This document shows positions 25,720 to 34,474 of a stretch of DNA of 64,000 nucleotides, piece by piece (the stretch's first letter is position 1; each line of letters opens with the position of its first letter). The notes under the pieces are model-generated. The model did not search any database, was not told the origin of the DNA, and saw only the letters and a list, made by a program, of their open reading frames with translations. The DNA is from Hyphomonas sp. (GTDB taxonomy: Bacteria; Pseudomonadota; Alphaproteobacteria; Caulobacterales; Hyphomonadaceae). The position numbers and the translations under genes were made by a program. The stretch spans positions 33,987 through 97,986 of the forward strand of contig NZ_PNMA01000012.1 in the NCBI RefSeq assembly GCF_013823385.1, given 5' to 3'.

Positions 25720-26280
25720 TCAAGCATTTGCCGATTCTTTTATAATCGTTGCTGCCCTCTCTATCTGCTCGACCACCTCCAAGGGCATTTGATCCGGCCG
25801 CGTCCTATAAGAATAGAATTGAGAGATTGCGTCATCAACCAATTCAGCCACTGGCAACCCTAAGCTATCGTCTTGCCAAAGATGGTAGACATGGACTCTG
25901 AGGTCGGTTTTAGGCAGACCTTTGTACTTTCGACGCCTACGTCCGTCCGACACGTTTGAAACAAGTTTATCTACAGCAGCGCGGATTTCTCCAAAACCAG
26001 CTGATGCGCGCGAAAACGGCCTAAGATTGGCATTCGGTTGTTCAACTGCGGTATCGATTTCTTGTTGTGTTGGAAGATCAACCTGCAGCTCGTGTCTTTT
26101 GGACAGCTGCTCGTCAACTGCTTTCTTTCTCTGTTGATCTGTAACTTCATCTACGCGCTTCACGATTTGCCGTGCGATCAGCGCCGCAACAATTGTCGCA
26201 ATCGCAGTAATCAATGTTCCGGCAGCCTGAGAATTAGCTAACTCCCAAACCGTCAAATCTGAAGGTACACCATGGTACAT
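25720..26280 (-). CDS. Single-pass membrane protein, unknown, AT-richer than neighbours
   Basis: A 186-residue protein with one hydrophobic helix near the N-terminus (about 17-37, AAGTLITAIATIVAALIA) and a soluble cytoplasmic-type remainder. That part includes a charged helix DEVTDQQRKKAVDEQLSKRHE, the stretch RRRRKYKGLPKTDLRVHVYHLWQDD, and a helical tail. The ribosome site GGGGGA precedes ATG 26280. Codon use (for example AGA, ATA, TTA in the reverse strand) and base composition are clearly less GC-rich than the flanking genes. It sits between mlaF and the flavoprotein in an otherwise conserved gene order. I do not recognise the family; acquisition by transfer is likely but unproven. Confidence 0.65.
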   Translation of the reverse strand: MYHGVPSDLTVWELANSQAAGTLITAIATIVAALIARQIVKRVDEVTDQQRKKAVDEQLSKRHELQVDLPTQQEIDTAVEQPNANLRPFSRASAGFGEIRAAVDKLVSNVSDGRRRRKYKGLPKTDLRVHVYHLWQDDSLGLPVAELVDDAISQFYSYRTRPDQMPLEVVEQIERAATIIKESANA

Positions 26281-26363
26281 ACTCTAGTCCCCCAAAAGTA
26301 GCTCGCCATGCATACACTACCACCTTAGGGTGTCCATACCGCTCGATTAGATGGGGGCACTTT

Positions 26364-27554
26364 TTATCTATTGTCAGCCCCCACAGCCCGCCCCATCGCC
26401 AGGCAGGCCGTCAGCAGATAGCCGCCCGTGGGCGCGTCCCAAGCGACCATTTCGCCGATACAGTATGTACCCGGAATAGCCTTGAGCATCAGGCGGTCGT
26501 CCAGCGCATCCCATGCAACGCCGCCGGCGGTGGAGATGGCGGTGTCCATCGGGGCGGTGCCGGTCAGCGTAAGGGGCAGGGCCTTGATCAGGCGGGCGAG
26601 CGTGGCGGGGTCTTTGGGCGGCGCGCCTTTTGTGACTTCATTCAGAAGGGCGATCTTTACCGCATCGAGCCGCGCCGCCTTTCGCAAGCGGTTTGAGGCG
26701 GAGTCTTTTGCTTGGGCGCCACCAAGGCGCGCTGCAAGCGCCCCTTCCTCCGTATCCGGCAGAAGATCGACCAGAAGCGTGGCCGCGCCGCTGCCCGCCA
26801 ATTCCTGCCGGAGCGCCGCCGAGAGCGGATAGACGGCGCCGCTCTCGATGCCGGCCCGCGTGATGACGAAATCCCCGCGCTGCGTCCTGCCGCCTGCGGT
26901 GAGCGCCACCCCCTTCACAGGCGCGCCTTCCTGCGCCGCCAGCATTCGCGTAGACCAGTCTACCGTGAACCCACAATTCGATGGCGCAAACGGCTCAATC
27001 TCCACGCCGCGCGCGGCCAGAATGTCCGCCCACGCCCCATCTGATCCAAGCCGCCGCCAGCTTGCCCCGCCCAGCGCCAGGATGGTGGCGTCTGCGGTCA
27101 AGCGCACCTCGCCTTCCGGCGTATCGAAGAGAAGCGCGCCGTTCCCGTCCCATCCTTTCCAGCGATGGCGCGTGTGCAGCGTGGCGCCCCCTTTCCCCAG
27201 CCGCGCCAGCCAGGCGCGCAGCAGGGGAGAGGCCTTCATGCCCACGGGAAACACCCGGCCGGAGGAGCCCACATAGGTCTCGATCCCCAGCCCCGCCATC
27301 CAGCGCACAATCTCCTCAGGCCCAAACGCCTCAACCATCGCCGCCAGCCGCCCATCGGGCGCAGTATACCGGGAACGGAAGATCGCCTCGTCTTCGGAAT
27401 GGGTGATGTTGAGGCCGCTCTTGCCGGCCATCAGGAATTTGCGCGCAGGGCTCGGCATCGCGTCATAGATGGCGACGCGGGCGCCGCGCTCCAGCGCCGC
27501 TTCCGCCGCCATCAGGCCCGCAGGCCCCGCCCCGATGATCGCAACCCGTTTCAT
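26364..27554 (-). CDS. HI0933/TIGR03862-type FAD-dependent oxidoreductase
   Basis: A 396-residue flavoprotein. The N-terminal dinucleotide fold VAIIGAGPAGLMAAEAALERGARVAIYD is seen in two runs. The family motif KFLMAGKSGLNITHSE follows at about residue 43. The C-terminal part has STAGGVAWDAL, then PGTYCIGEMVAWDAPTGGYLLTACLAMGRAVG (broken), the second FAD-binding element. This is the TIGR03862/BaiN-like group, whose substrate is unknown. It is followed closely by a small secreted protein gene on the same strand. Confidence 0.92.
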   Translation of the reverse strand: MKRVAIIGAGPAGLMAAEAALERGARVAIYDAMPSPARKFLMAGKSGLNITHSEDEAIFRSRYTAPDGRLAAMVEAFGPEEIVRWMAGLGIETYVGSSGRVFPVGMKASPLLRAWLARLGKGGATLHTRHRWKGWDGNGALLFDTPEGEVRLTADATILALGGASWRRLGSDGAWADILAARGVEIEPFAPSNCGFTVDWSTRMLAAQEGAPVKGVALTAGGRTQRGDFVITRAGIESGAVYPLSAALRQELAGSGAATLLVDLLPDTEEGALAARLGGAQAKDSASNRLRKAARLDAVKIALLNEVTKGAPPKDPATLARLIKALPLTLTGTAPMDTAISTAGGVAWDALDDRLMLKAIPGTYCIGEMVAWDAPTGGYLLTACLAMGRAVGADNR

Positions 27555-27590
27555 CCCGCCCCTTTAGCGGGCGGGCGCGGGCGTGGCCAG

Positions 27591-28037
27591 CTACTGCCCC
27601 GCCGGCACGGCACACTGGCCGAGAATGGACACGAAGGAGTAATCCTCCCCCCAGACCACCCCTTCAGCGATTCCCCAGGCGGTATCGGTGCGCTGCTCCA
27701 GGAACAGCTCTGTTTCCGCGTCCAGCTCTCCCATACCGAGGCCCATCTTGAGCGCCGCTTCTTTCTCCCAGTAGGCGTAGGCAGCCTGCGCGGCGGCTTC
27801 GCCCAGGGCCGGGTCCAGCCGGGCCATCATCGTCTCGCCAAACTCATCTGCGGCAAACTCCGACCAGACATGCCAGAAGACGGCGCAGGTCCAATACTCA
27901 TTAGTGGTCTGCGGCTTTTCAAGCGCCTTGCCCTGCGCGAACGCCGTATTGACGTTGGCAGAGTCGTCATACTGCGCCATCGCCGGCAGGCAGGCCGCAG
28001 AGAGAAGGGCGATTGAAGCGAGCGTGCGGATGATCAT
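27591..28037 (-). CDS. Small secreted hypothetical protein
   Basis: A 148-residue protein with a signal peptide (MIIRTLASIALLSAACLPAMA, then QYDD). The mature part has two cysteines (YWTCAVFWHVWSEF and ILGQCAVPAG) and a helical middle with alanine-rich runs. I do not recognise a family. It is upstream of the flavoprotein on the same strand, with about 35 bases between them, and divergent from radA. Confidence 0.7.
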   Translation of the reverse strand: MIIRTLASIALLSAACLPAMAQYDDSANVNTAFAQGKALEKPQTTNEYWTCAVFWHVWSEFAADEFGETMMARLDPALGEAAAQAAYAYWEKEAALKMGLGMGELDAETELFLEQRTDTAWGIAEGVVWGEDYSFVSILGQCAVPAGQ

Positions 28038-28175
28038 GAGCAGTCCCCTTTTCTGGAACCTTGCCTTCTTCCTCCCCGCCCGAAAACCACCGGTTCAGGT
28101 GGGCTTCCTGTTTGCGCAGACTCAGGCGCGCGCCTAGACTCCGGCGCTCAGAATCCCTGCTGGAACCGATTCCCC

Positions 28176-29558
28176 ATGGCGAAACCGCCCACCTCTGCCT
28201 TCGTCTGCCAGAATTGCGGCGCCGTTTACGCCAAATGGGCCGGGCGCTGCGAAGCCTGCGGGGAGTGGAACACGCTGGTCGAAGAGACTGTCTCTGCCCC
28301 GCCCGGCGCGCTGAAGGCTGAGAAGGCTGGCACAAAGCGCGGCCCGAAGGCGGAGTTCATCGCCCTCGACGCCGAAACCGAAACGCCAAACCGCATTGTC
28401 ATCGGCGTGGACGAGCTTGACCGCGTCTTTGGCGGCGGCATCGTGCCGGCGTCTGCCACCCTGATCGGCGGCGATCCCGGCATCGGCAAGTCCACGCTTC
28501 TCCTGCAGGCTGCTGCCCGCCTCGCCCGCAATGGCGTGAAGACGGTCTATGTCTCCGGCGAGGAAGCCGCCGCCCAGATCCAGGAACGGGCGAGGCGCCT
28601 GAAAGTGGCCAATTCCCCCGTCCAGCTCGCGACCGAGACAGACCTGCGCAAGATCCTCGCCGCGCTAAAGGAAGCCTCGCCCGATTTCGTGGTGATCGAC
28701 TCGATCCAGACCCTCTGGTCAGACAGTCTGGAAGCCGCCCCCGGCTCGGTGGCGCAGGTGCGCGCCTGCGCGCAGGAACTCGTGCGCTGGGCGAAGAAGT
28801 CCGGCGCAGCCCTCGTGCTCGTCGGCCATGTCACCAAGGAAGGCACCATCGCCGGCCCCCGCGTGGTGGAACACCTTGTCGATGCCGTCTTCTATTTCGA
28901 AGGCGAACGCGGCCACCAGTTCCGCATCCTGCGCGCGGTGAAGAACCGCTTCGGCCCCACCGACGAGATCGGCATCTTCGAGATGCACCAATATGGTCTC
29001 GCCCCGGCAAAGGAGCCGTCGGCACTCTTCCTCTCGGCCGAAGATGAAGGCGGCGGCGGCACAGCGGTATTTGCCGCCATGGAGGGCTCGCGCCCCGTGC
29101 TGGCCGAAGTGCAGGCCCTCGTCGCCAAAAGCCCGTTCGGCACGCCGCGGCGCAGCGTGATCGGTTTCGACTCCGGGCGCCTCGCCATGCTGATGGCCGT
29201 TCTGGAGACACGCTGCGGGGTCAACTTCGCCGGAATGGATGTCTATCTCTCGGTCGCAGGCGGCTACCGGATCAACGAGCCGGCAGGGGATCTGGCTGCC
29301 GCAGCCGCCCTCCTTTCCTCGCTCGCCGGAAACCCTGTTCCAAAGCGTTCCGTGTTCTTCGGCGAAATTGCGCTTTCTGGCGCCGTCAGGCCAGCGCCGC
29401 GCATGGACCAGCGCCTCAAGGAAGCCGCCCGGCTGGGCTTCCGCACCGCTTTTGCCCCGGAGGGCATTCCTTCAGCAGAGAGCGGCTTGACGGTGACGCC
29501 GATTGCAAGGCTTATCGCGCTCGTCGACTTACTCGCGCCGGACGCGCCTGATGCTTGA
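28176..29558 (+). CDS. radA: DNA repair protein RadA
   Basis: A 460-residue branch-migration ATPase of recombination, near the usual 455. The N-terminal zinc finger has Cys11, Cys14, Cys25 and Cys28 (FVCQNCGAVYAKWAGRCEACGEW in broken form). Walker A GGDPGIGKST is at 98-107. The RadA-specific KNRFG motif appears in RAVKNRFGPTDEIG. The C-terminal Lon-protease-like domain has AGGYRINEPAGDLAAAAALLSS. Its last eight bases overlap the cvpA start. Confidence 0.97.
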   Translation: MAKPPTSAFVCQNCGAVYAKWAGRCEACGEWNTLVEETVSAPPGALKAEKAGTKRGPKAEFIALDAETETPNRIVIGVDELDRVFGGGIVPASATLIGGDPGIGKSTLLLQAAARLARNGVKTVYVSGEEAAAQIQERARRLKVANSPVQLATETDLRKILAALKEASPDFVVIDSIQTLWSDSLEAAPGSVAQVRACAQELVRWAKKSGAALVLVGHVTKEGTIAGPRVVEHLVDAVFYFEGERGHQFRILRAVKNRFGPTDEIGIFEMHQYGLAPAKEPSALFLSAEDEGGGGTAVFAAMEGSRPVLAEVQALVAKSPFGTPRRSVIGFDSGRLAMLMAVLETRCGVNFAGMDVYLSVAGGYRINEPAGDLAAAAALLSSLAGNPVPKRSVFFGEIALSGAVRPAPRMDQRLKEAARLGFRTAFAPEGIPSAESGLTVTPIARLIALVDLLAPDAPDA

Positions 29559-30078
29559 AAACATTTCAGCTTTTGACGGAATCGTCGTCGGTGTGATCAT
29601 CGTTTCGGCGATCATGGCCTTTGCGCGCGGCTTCCTCCGGGAACTTGCCACGCTTGGCGCCTTCATCGGCGCGCTGGCAGCAGCCTATTATGCGCGCAAA
29701 TTCTTCAGCACGACGGTCGCCGGCCTGCTGCCGGAAGGCACCCATCCGCTGGCGCCGGACATCATCCTCGTCGTGACTGCTTTCCTGATCGTCTATGTGA
29801 TCGTGGCCTGGTTTGGTCAAAGCCTGTCAAAATCGATCATGACAAATGGCGAGATCGGCCTGTTCGATCATATCGCAGGCCTCGTCTTCGGCATTTTCCG
29901 CGGCTTCATTGCGTTGGTCTTCTTTGCCGTGCTGCTGAACGTGGCCGTCGAGCATGACCGCGTGCCCCCCTTCATCTCGGAGAGTTTCAGCTATCCCTAC
30001 CTTGAGCAGATTGCTGACAGGGTGACCGGAGAGGCCGAAGAAGCCAGCCGCGAAATCAGTGCCCAGCGCCAGCCATAA
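29551..30078 (+). CDS. cvpA: CvpA family membrane protein
   Basis: A 175-residue protein with four hydrophobic helices, beginning at ATG 29551 inside the 3' end of radA. The pattern FDGIVVGVIIVSAIMAFARGFLRELATLGAFIGALAAAYYA (seen in runs) and HIAGLVFGIFRGF is the CvpA family, associated with colicin V production and general membrane or adhesion phenotypes. The order radA-cvpA-purF is common in alphaproteobacteria. Here a lipoprotein gene lies between cvpA and purF. Confidence 0.93.
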   Translation: MLENISAFDGIVVGVIIVSAIMAFARGFLRELATLGAFIGALAAAYYARKFFSTTVAGLLPEGTHPLAPDIILVVTAFLIVYVIVAWFGQSLSKSIMTNGEIGLFDHIAGLVFGIFRGFIALVFFAVLLNVAVEHDRVPPFISESFSYPYLEQIADRVTGEAEEASREISAQRQP

Positions 30079-30144
30079 CCGCGCCAGCTTGCCAGCCCGG
30101 ACGGGTCAGCTAGTCTCCGCGCCAGCACTTTCCGGGGACACGAT

Positions 30145-31023
30145 ATGAAGCTGCTCTGCGCGCCGACCCTCGCCCGCCGCCTGCTCCTTGCCGGCATAGG
30201 GTCTGCCATGCTCGCCGCCTGCGCTACCGAGCCAGCCCCTCCGCCGCCCGCAGATGCCCCGGCGCAGCAGCAAAACGCGAACGACACGCTGAAAGCCCAT
30301 GCCGTCCAGGTCGCGGCGCTTCGCCCCGAAGATCCGGGGATCGCTGCGCTGGCGCGTGCGATCTCGGGCGCCCAACTCGTGAGCTTCGCAGGCGACTGGG
30401 CCCACTCGCAGGAAGACGAGAGCCTCAAGAGCGCGCTCACTGAAGCCCTTGTCCAGTCTGGCCGTCTGGGGCTCCTGGTGCTCAATGTGCCCTGCGAGGG
30501 CGCCGAGATGCTGGACACCTATGCCAGCGGCGCCGCCACCAGCGCGCTCGCCGCAGATGTGGTCAGGTCCGCGCCGATCCCGGAGGGCCAGAAGACTGCC
30601 GCTCTGACGGATATCCTCACCGTGCTGCGCGGATGGAATGCCGTGAACCCGGACAAGTCCGTGAAGGTCTCCGGCATGCATTGCAAGGCAGCGGCCAGCG
30701 CCGATCCGGAACGGGTGTCGATCTTCTGGGGCCTCGATCAGCTGCCGGCACATACCGGAGAGAAAGACCTCGCCGCATCAGCGCTGCAATATGGGGACCC
30801 ATCCGGAAACCATGTCTGGCTGGTGCAGACGGATGATGAAGGGCTCTCCGGCATCCTCCCGGCTTCCGGCTGGATCGATCTGCGCGCCCTGCCGGCCACT
30901 GCAGACGTGGTGAGCTGGCGTCAGGAAAAAGCGGCCACTGAGCCCTTGCTGCGGCCGCAACATCCCTCTGCTGCAGACATCCTTTTCCGTCACGCGCAAC
31001 GCACACCGGCAGACCCGTTCTGA
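30145..31023 (+). CDS. Putative lipoprotein, possibly erythromycin-esterase-like fold
   Basis: A 292-residue protein with a lipobox (GIGSAMLAAC-AT) after a short basic N-terminus. A proline/alanine-rich linker follows, then a domain with GAQLVSFAGDWAHSQEDESLK, GRLGLLVLNVPCEGAEMLDTYASG and LRGWNAVNPDKSVKVSGMHC. The order resembles erythromycin esterase/succinoglycan-type proteins (motif, buried strand ending in an acidic residue, then GW.A.N.....V.G), but the diagnostic GE.H motif is altered to AGDWAHS, so it may be non-catalytic. The insertion between cvpA and purF is not typical. Confidence 0.55.
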   Translation: MKLLCAPTLARRLLLAGIGSAMLAACATEPAPPPPADAPAQQQNANDTLKAHAVQVAALRPEDPGIAALARAISGAQLVSFAGDWAHSQEDESLKSALTEALVQSGRLGLLVLNVPCEGAEMLDTYASGAATSALAADVVRSAPIPEGQKTAALTDILTVLRGWNAVNPDKSVKVSGMHCKAAASADPERVSIFWGLDQLPAHTGEKDLAASALQYGDPSGNHVWLVQTDDEGLSGILPASGWIDLRALPATADVVSWRQEKAATEPLLRPQHPSAADILFRHAQRTPADPF

Positions 31024-31137
31024 AACACTCCCTGTGATTTGATGACAAGAATGTCACTGCCGGGCTTTCGCCCGCAGAAGAACCGGCCTATATCCCCGCC
31101 TAGGCATAGGCCCCCACCAGCAAAGCCGGAACGTCCG

Positions 31138-32589
31138 ATGGTCTTTTTCGATCATGATGACGATAAACCCCGCGAAGAATGCGGCGTTTTCGGAGTCTTT
31201 GGCAGCCTTGAAGCAAGTCTGCTGACAGCCCTGGGGCTTCACGCCCTGCAACACCGAGGACAGGAAGCGGCCGGCATCGTCAGCTTTGACGGCAAGCGAT
31301 TCTCCTCCGAACGCCATATGGGCCTCGTCGGGGAGAGCTTCGGCGGAGACCTTCGCCAGCGCCTTCCGGGCCATGCCGCGATCGGCCACAACCGGTACTC
31401 CACGCAGGGCCGCCCGATGGCCCGCAACATCCAGCCGATCTTTGCAGACCTTGATACCGGCGGTTTCGCCGTGGCGCATAACGGCAACCTGACGAATGCC
31501 CGCATCCTGCGCCAGGAACTCGTCCGCAATGGCGCGATCTTCCAGTCCACGATGGACACCGAAGTCATCCTGCACCTTGTCGCGCGCAGCCCGAAGAAGA
31601 AGTTCGTCGAGCGGCTCGTCGATGCGATGCACCAGATTGAGGGCGGCTACGCCCTCGTCGGCATCACCGGCAAGAAGCTGATCGGCGCACGTGACCCCAT
31701 CGGCCTGCGCCCGCTGATCCTCGGCCGTCATGGCAAATCCTATGTGCTCGCGTCGGAAACCTGCGCGCTCGACATCATCGGCGCCGAGTTTGTGCGCGAG
31801 ATCGAGAATGGCGAAGTCGTCGTCATCAGCGAGGAGGGCATCGAGTCCATCCGCGCTTTCCCGCCGCGCCCGCCGAGCCCGTGTATCTTCGAATATGTCT
31901 ATTTCGCGCGCCCCGACAGCTTCATCCAGGGCCGTTCGGTCTATGAAGTGCGCCGCCGGATGGGCAACCAGCTGGCGCTTGAAACGCATGCCGATGCCGA
32001 CGTGATCGTGCCGGTGCCCGATTCCGGCGTTCCCGCCGCGCTCGGCTTTTCCGAAGCTTCCGGCATCCCGTTCCAGATGGGCATCATCCGGAACCATTAT
32101 GTCGGCCGCACTTTCATCCAGCCGACCCAGACAGGCCGCCAGACGGCTATCTCCAAGAAGCACAGCCCCAACCGCGCCGTGCTTGAAGGCAAGCGCGTGA
32201 TCCTGGTCGACGATTCCATCGTGCGCGGAAATACCTCTAAGAAGATCGTGCAGATGGTGCGCGAAGCCGGCGCCCGCGAGATCCACTTCCGCTCGGCCAG
32301 CCCGCCGATCGTGAACCCGGATTTCTATGGCATCGACATGGCCGCAAAGTCCGAACTCTTCGCCGCAATTCACACCCATGAAGAAATGGTTCGTGAGCTG
32401 AAGGTGGAAAGCCTCGGTTTCCTGTCGGTGCCCGGCCTCTACAAGGCCATCGGCGAGCCGGTGCGCGACGGCATGCAGCCGCAATTTGCTGACCACTGCT
32501 TCACCGGCCAATACCCGACCCCGCTGGCCGACCATCAGCGCGACCAGGCGGACAAAGAGCGTCAGCTCTCCCTGCTGGACGATGTGTGA
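31138..32589 (+). CDS. purF: Amidophosphoribosyltransferase
   Basis: A 483-residue enzyme that catalyses the first committed step of purine synthesis. The open frame extends to 31039, but ATG 31138 gives a 14-residue propeptide before the N-terminal nucleophile Cys15 in EECGVFG. The Ntn glutaminase domain (GHNRYSTQG, NGNLTNA, MDTEV) is followed by the PRPP site VILVDDSIVRGNTSKK. In the Bacillus-type enzyme an Fe-S cluster is bound by four cysteines. Here one candidate (SPCIFEYVY) and one in HCFTGQYPT remain, while NPDFYGID and the residue three before HC lack cysteine. The cluster is therefore probably absent. Confidence 0.96.
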   Translation: MVFFDHDDDKPREECGVFGVFGSLEASLLTALGLHALQHRGQEAAGIVSFDGKRFSSERHMGLVGESFGGDLRQRLPGHAAIGHNRYSTQGRPMARNIQPIFADLDTGGFAVAHNGNLTNARILRQELVRNGAIFQSTMDTEVILHLVARSPKKKFVERLVDAMHQIEGGYALVGITGKKLIGARDPIGLRPLILGRHGKSYVLASETCALDIIGAEFVREIENGEVVVISEEGIESIRAFPPRPPSPCIFEYVYFARPDSFIQGRSVYEVRRRMGNQLALETHADADVIVPVPDSGVPAALGFSEASGIPFQMGIIRNHYVGRTFIQPTQTGRQTAISKKHSPNRAVLEGKRVILVDDSIVRGNTSKKIVQMVREAGAREIHFRSASPPIVNPDFYGIDMAAKSELFAAIHTHEEMVRELKVESLGFLSVPGLYKAIGEPVRDGMQPQFADHCFTGQYPTPLADHQRDQADKERQLSLLDDV

Positions 32590-32610
32590 GCCTCGCGCTA
32601 AAGCCGCGCG

Positions 32611-33327
32611 ATGACCGCTACACCCCGTCTCATTCTTGTCACCGGCGCCTCGCGCGGCATCGGCCGTGCCATCAGCCTTGAGCTTGCCCGCCAGGGCAAC
32701 ATCGTGATCGCCATAGCCCGCTCCAAGGCGGCGCTCGAAAAGCTCGATGATGAAATCCGCGCGCTCGGCTCCGAAGCGGTCCTGGTCCCGATGGACCTGA
32801 AGGACACCAAGGGGATCGAGACCCTCGGCAAGATCATCGCTGAGAAGTTCGGCAAGCTGGACGGCTTCGTCGCCAATGCCGGCCTCCTGGGCACGCTCGG
32901 CCCGCTGGAAACCTGCGGCCCGCGCAGCTTCGAGGAGACCATTCAGGTCAATCTCACGGCCAATGCGCATCTGATCCGCGCGCTTGGTCCATCCCTTCAC
33001 CGTTCGGAAAATCCGCGCGCGGTGTTCGTCACCTCCGGCGTTGTCCCGCGACCCCGTGCTTTCTGGGGACCGTATCAGGCGTCCAAGGCCGGCCTTGAGG
33101 CCCTCGTCAAAGCCTGGGCCGACGAGAACGAGAAGATGGCGCTTCGCGTCAATCTGTTTGATCCCGGCGCCGTGCGCACCGGCATGCGCGCCGAGGCGAT
33201 GCCGGGCGAAGACCCGATGACGCTGCCCACACCGGAAGAGGTGGCAAGGGAACTGGTGAAACTGGTGTCGCCGGAAGAAACCCGCACCGGCGCCCGCGTC
33301 GTCTACCGCGAGATCGCGGTGAGCTGA
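32611..33327 (+). CDS. Short-chain dehydrogenase/reductase, YciK-like
   Basis: A 238-residue NAD(P)-dependent SDR. The glycine motif TGASRGIGRAISLEL is at about 11-25 and NAG at about 90. VFVTSGVV precedes the active-site pattern YQASKAGLEAL (Tyr-x3-Lys). The stretch VLVPMDLKDTKGIETLGKIIAEKFGKLDGFVANAGLLG (seen in runs) matches the YciK-like group, whose substrate is unknown. Only two bases separate its stop from the stop of the convergent Gfo/Idh/MocA gene. It follows purF by about 20 bases and may be co-transcribed. Confidence 0.9.
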   Translation: MTATPRLILVTGASRGIGRAISLELARQGNIVIAIARSKAALEKLDDEIRALGSEAVLVPMDLKDTKGIETLGKIIAEKFGKLDGFVANAGLLGTLGPLETCGPRSFEETIQVNLTANAHLIRALGPSLHRSENPRAVFVTSGVVPRPRAFWGPYQASKAGLEALVKAWADENEKMALRVNLFDPGAVRTGMRAEAMPGEDPMTLPTPEEVARELVKLVSPEETRTGARVVYREIAVS

Positions 33328-33329
33328 GC

Positions 33330-34256
33330 CTATTTCGCCGGGGCGCCCGCCAGCGCCTTGGCTTCGGCCGCTTCTGCCATGGCCACCGCCGCCACCGCGC
33401 CATGCGCGGGCACAGGGCTGCGCGCAAGGCCGAGGCAGGCCGCATAGAAGCCCTCATCGGCTGCGCCGAGCGGGTCGGGCAGGTCGGCGGCAATGTCGAC
33501 CTTCACCTCATAGGGCGTCGTGTTCTTCAGGCGCCGCGTGAGGAAGTCGATGTCGATTTCGCCGGAGGGATAGACCACGCGCATCGTGCGCTCGCGGAAG
33601 TCGGCAGCGCGGCTGGCGCGCAGTTTCGCCTTGCCGCCGCTGGCATAGTCGAACACCGCTTCGGCCTCATCGATATGGGCCGAATGGACCTTGCGGCCCG
33701 TCGCCTCGACATGGGTGAACTCACGGCCCAGCATCATCGCGGCCAGGTCAAGGTCATGGATCATGAGGTCCCAGATCACCGACACGTCTCCCGCCCGCCC
33801 ACCGGGGGCTGGCGGGCCTGAACGTACCGACTCGATCAGCAGCGGCGTTTCCTTGATCGCCAGCACGCCCATAGCCATGGCAACGAAGCGTTCCTGGTGG
33901 CCCACCTGCAGGATGCGGCCACGGGCAGCGGCTTCATCAGCCAGATCGCGCGCGGCCAGACCGGTCAGCGCGAGCGGCTTTTCCACCAGCACATGGCAAT
34001 GCGCCTCGATCGCCTGGCGGGTCAGCGGTTCATGCCAGACGGCAGGGACGGCGATGACGACAGCGTCACACTGGGCGAGGAAGTCGGCATAGTCGGAATA
34101 GCCCTTCGTGCCGAAGGTATCGGCAAGTTTCTGGGCGCGGGCGAGGTCCACATCGAAGATGCCGACAAGGTCTGCGCGCGCTGAAGCGGCGGCTTTCTGT
34201 GCGTGATAATTCCCGAAGACGCCGGCGCCTGCGACGCCCACCTTGAGCCTGGTCAT
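33330..34256 (-). CDS. Gfo/Idh/MocA family oxidoreductase
   Basis: A 308-residue NAD(P)-dependent dehydrogenase from ATG 34256. The N-terminal Rossmann motif is KVGVAGAGVFGNYHAQ, and the family motif HVLVEKPLALT (EKP with catalytic lysine) is at about residue 95. GHQERF and WDLMIHDLDLAAMML match the sugar-nucleotide dehydrogenase branch (GnnA-like). That suggests a UDP-sugar substrate, but this is an inference. Upstream is a 218-base intergenic region shared with the divergent CurA-like reductase, which carries repeats. Confidence 0.88.
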   Translation of the reverse strand: MTRLKVGVAGAGVFGNYHAQKAAASARADLVGIFDVDLARAQKLADTFGTKGYSDYADFLAQCDAVVIAVPAVWHEPLTRQAIEAHCHVLVEKPLALTGLAARDLADEAAARGRILQVGHQERFVAMAMGVLAIKETPLLIESVRSGPPAPGGRAGDVSVIWDLMIHDLDLAAMMLGREFTHVEATGRKVHSAHIDEAEAVFDYASGGKAKLRASRAADFRERTMRVVYPSGEIDIDFLTRRLKNTTPYEVKVDIAADLPDPLGAADEGFYAACLGLARSPVPAHGAVAAVAMAEAAEAKALAGAPAK

Positions 34257-34410
34257 TCCTGCCCTGATCCTTTTTTCTGGGCCGACATGACATGTGCGGG
34301 GGCGGCTCGGCAACCCTTGGCGTGAGGCTGGCGCTGCAGCGCGGGCGCGGGAATCTTCGGGTCACCCCCTTCACATACCGGGTCAGCCGGGTCATTTGGA
34401 AGGGACTGCG

Positions 34411-34449
34411 CCGGACAAATCCGGGACAAATCCGGACAAATCCGGACAC
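34411..34449. promoter_or_regulatory. Tandem operator-like repeats (GACAAATCCG x3)
   Basis: Three consecutive copies of GGACAAATCCG, partly overlapping, lie 26 bases upstream of the CurA-like reductase ATG. Each copy contains CGGA-N4-TCCG dyad symmetry or a one-base variant of it (CGGACAAATCCG, then GGGACAAATCCG, then GGACAAATCCG). Placement between a divergent gene pair and right before a ribosome site suggests a regulator binding site. The repressor is not identifiable. Confidence 0.5.
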
Positions 34450-34474
34450 AAAAATCACAAGGGAAGGAACCGCC

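Noticed and set aside
31060..31080. Short hairpin CGGGC-TTT-GCCCG before purF as terminator
   Set aside because: The stem is only about five base pairs and no T-run follows; it is too weak to call.
31054..33000. 648-codon minus-strand frame over purF and the SDR gene
   Set aside because: PurF and SDR motifs are on the plus strand; the antisense frame has no family resemblance.
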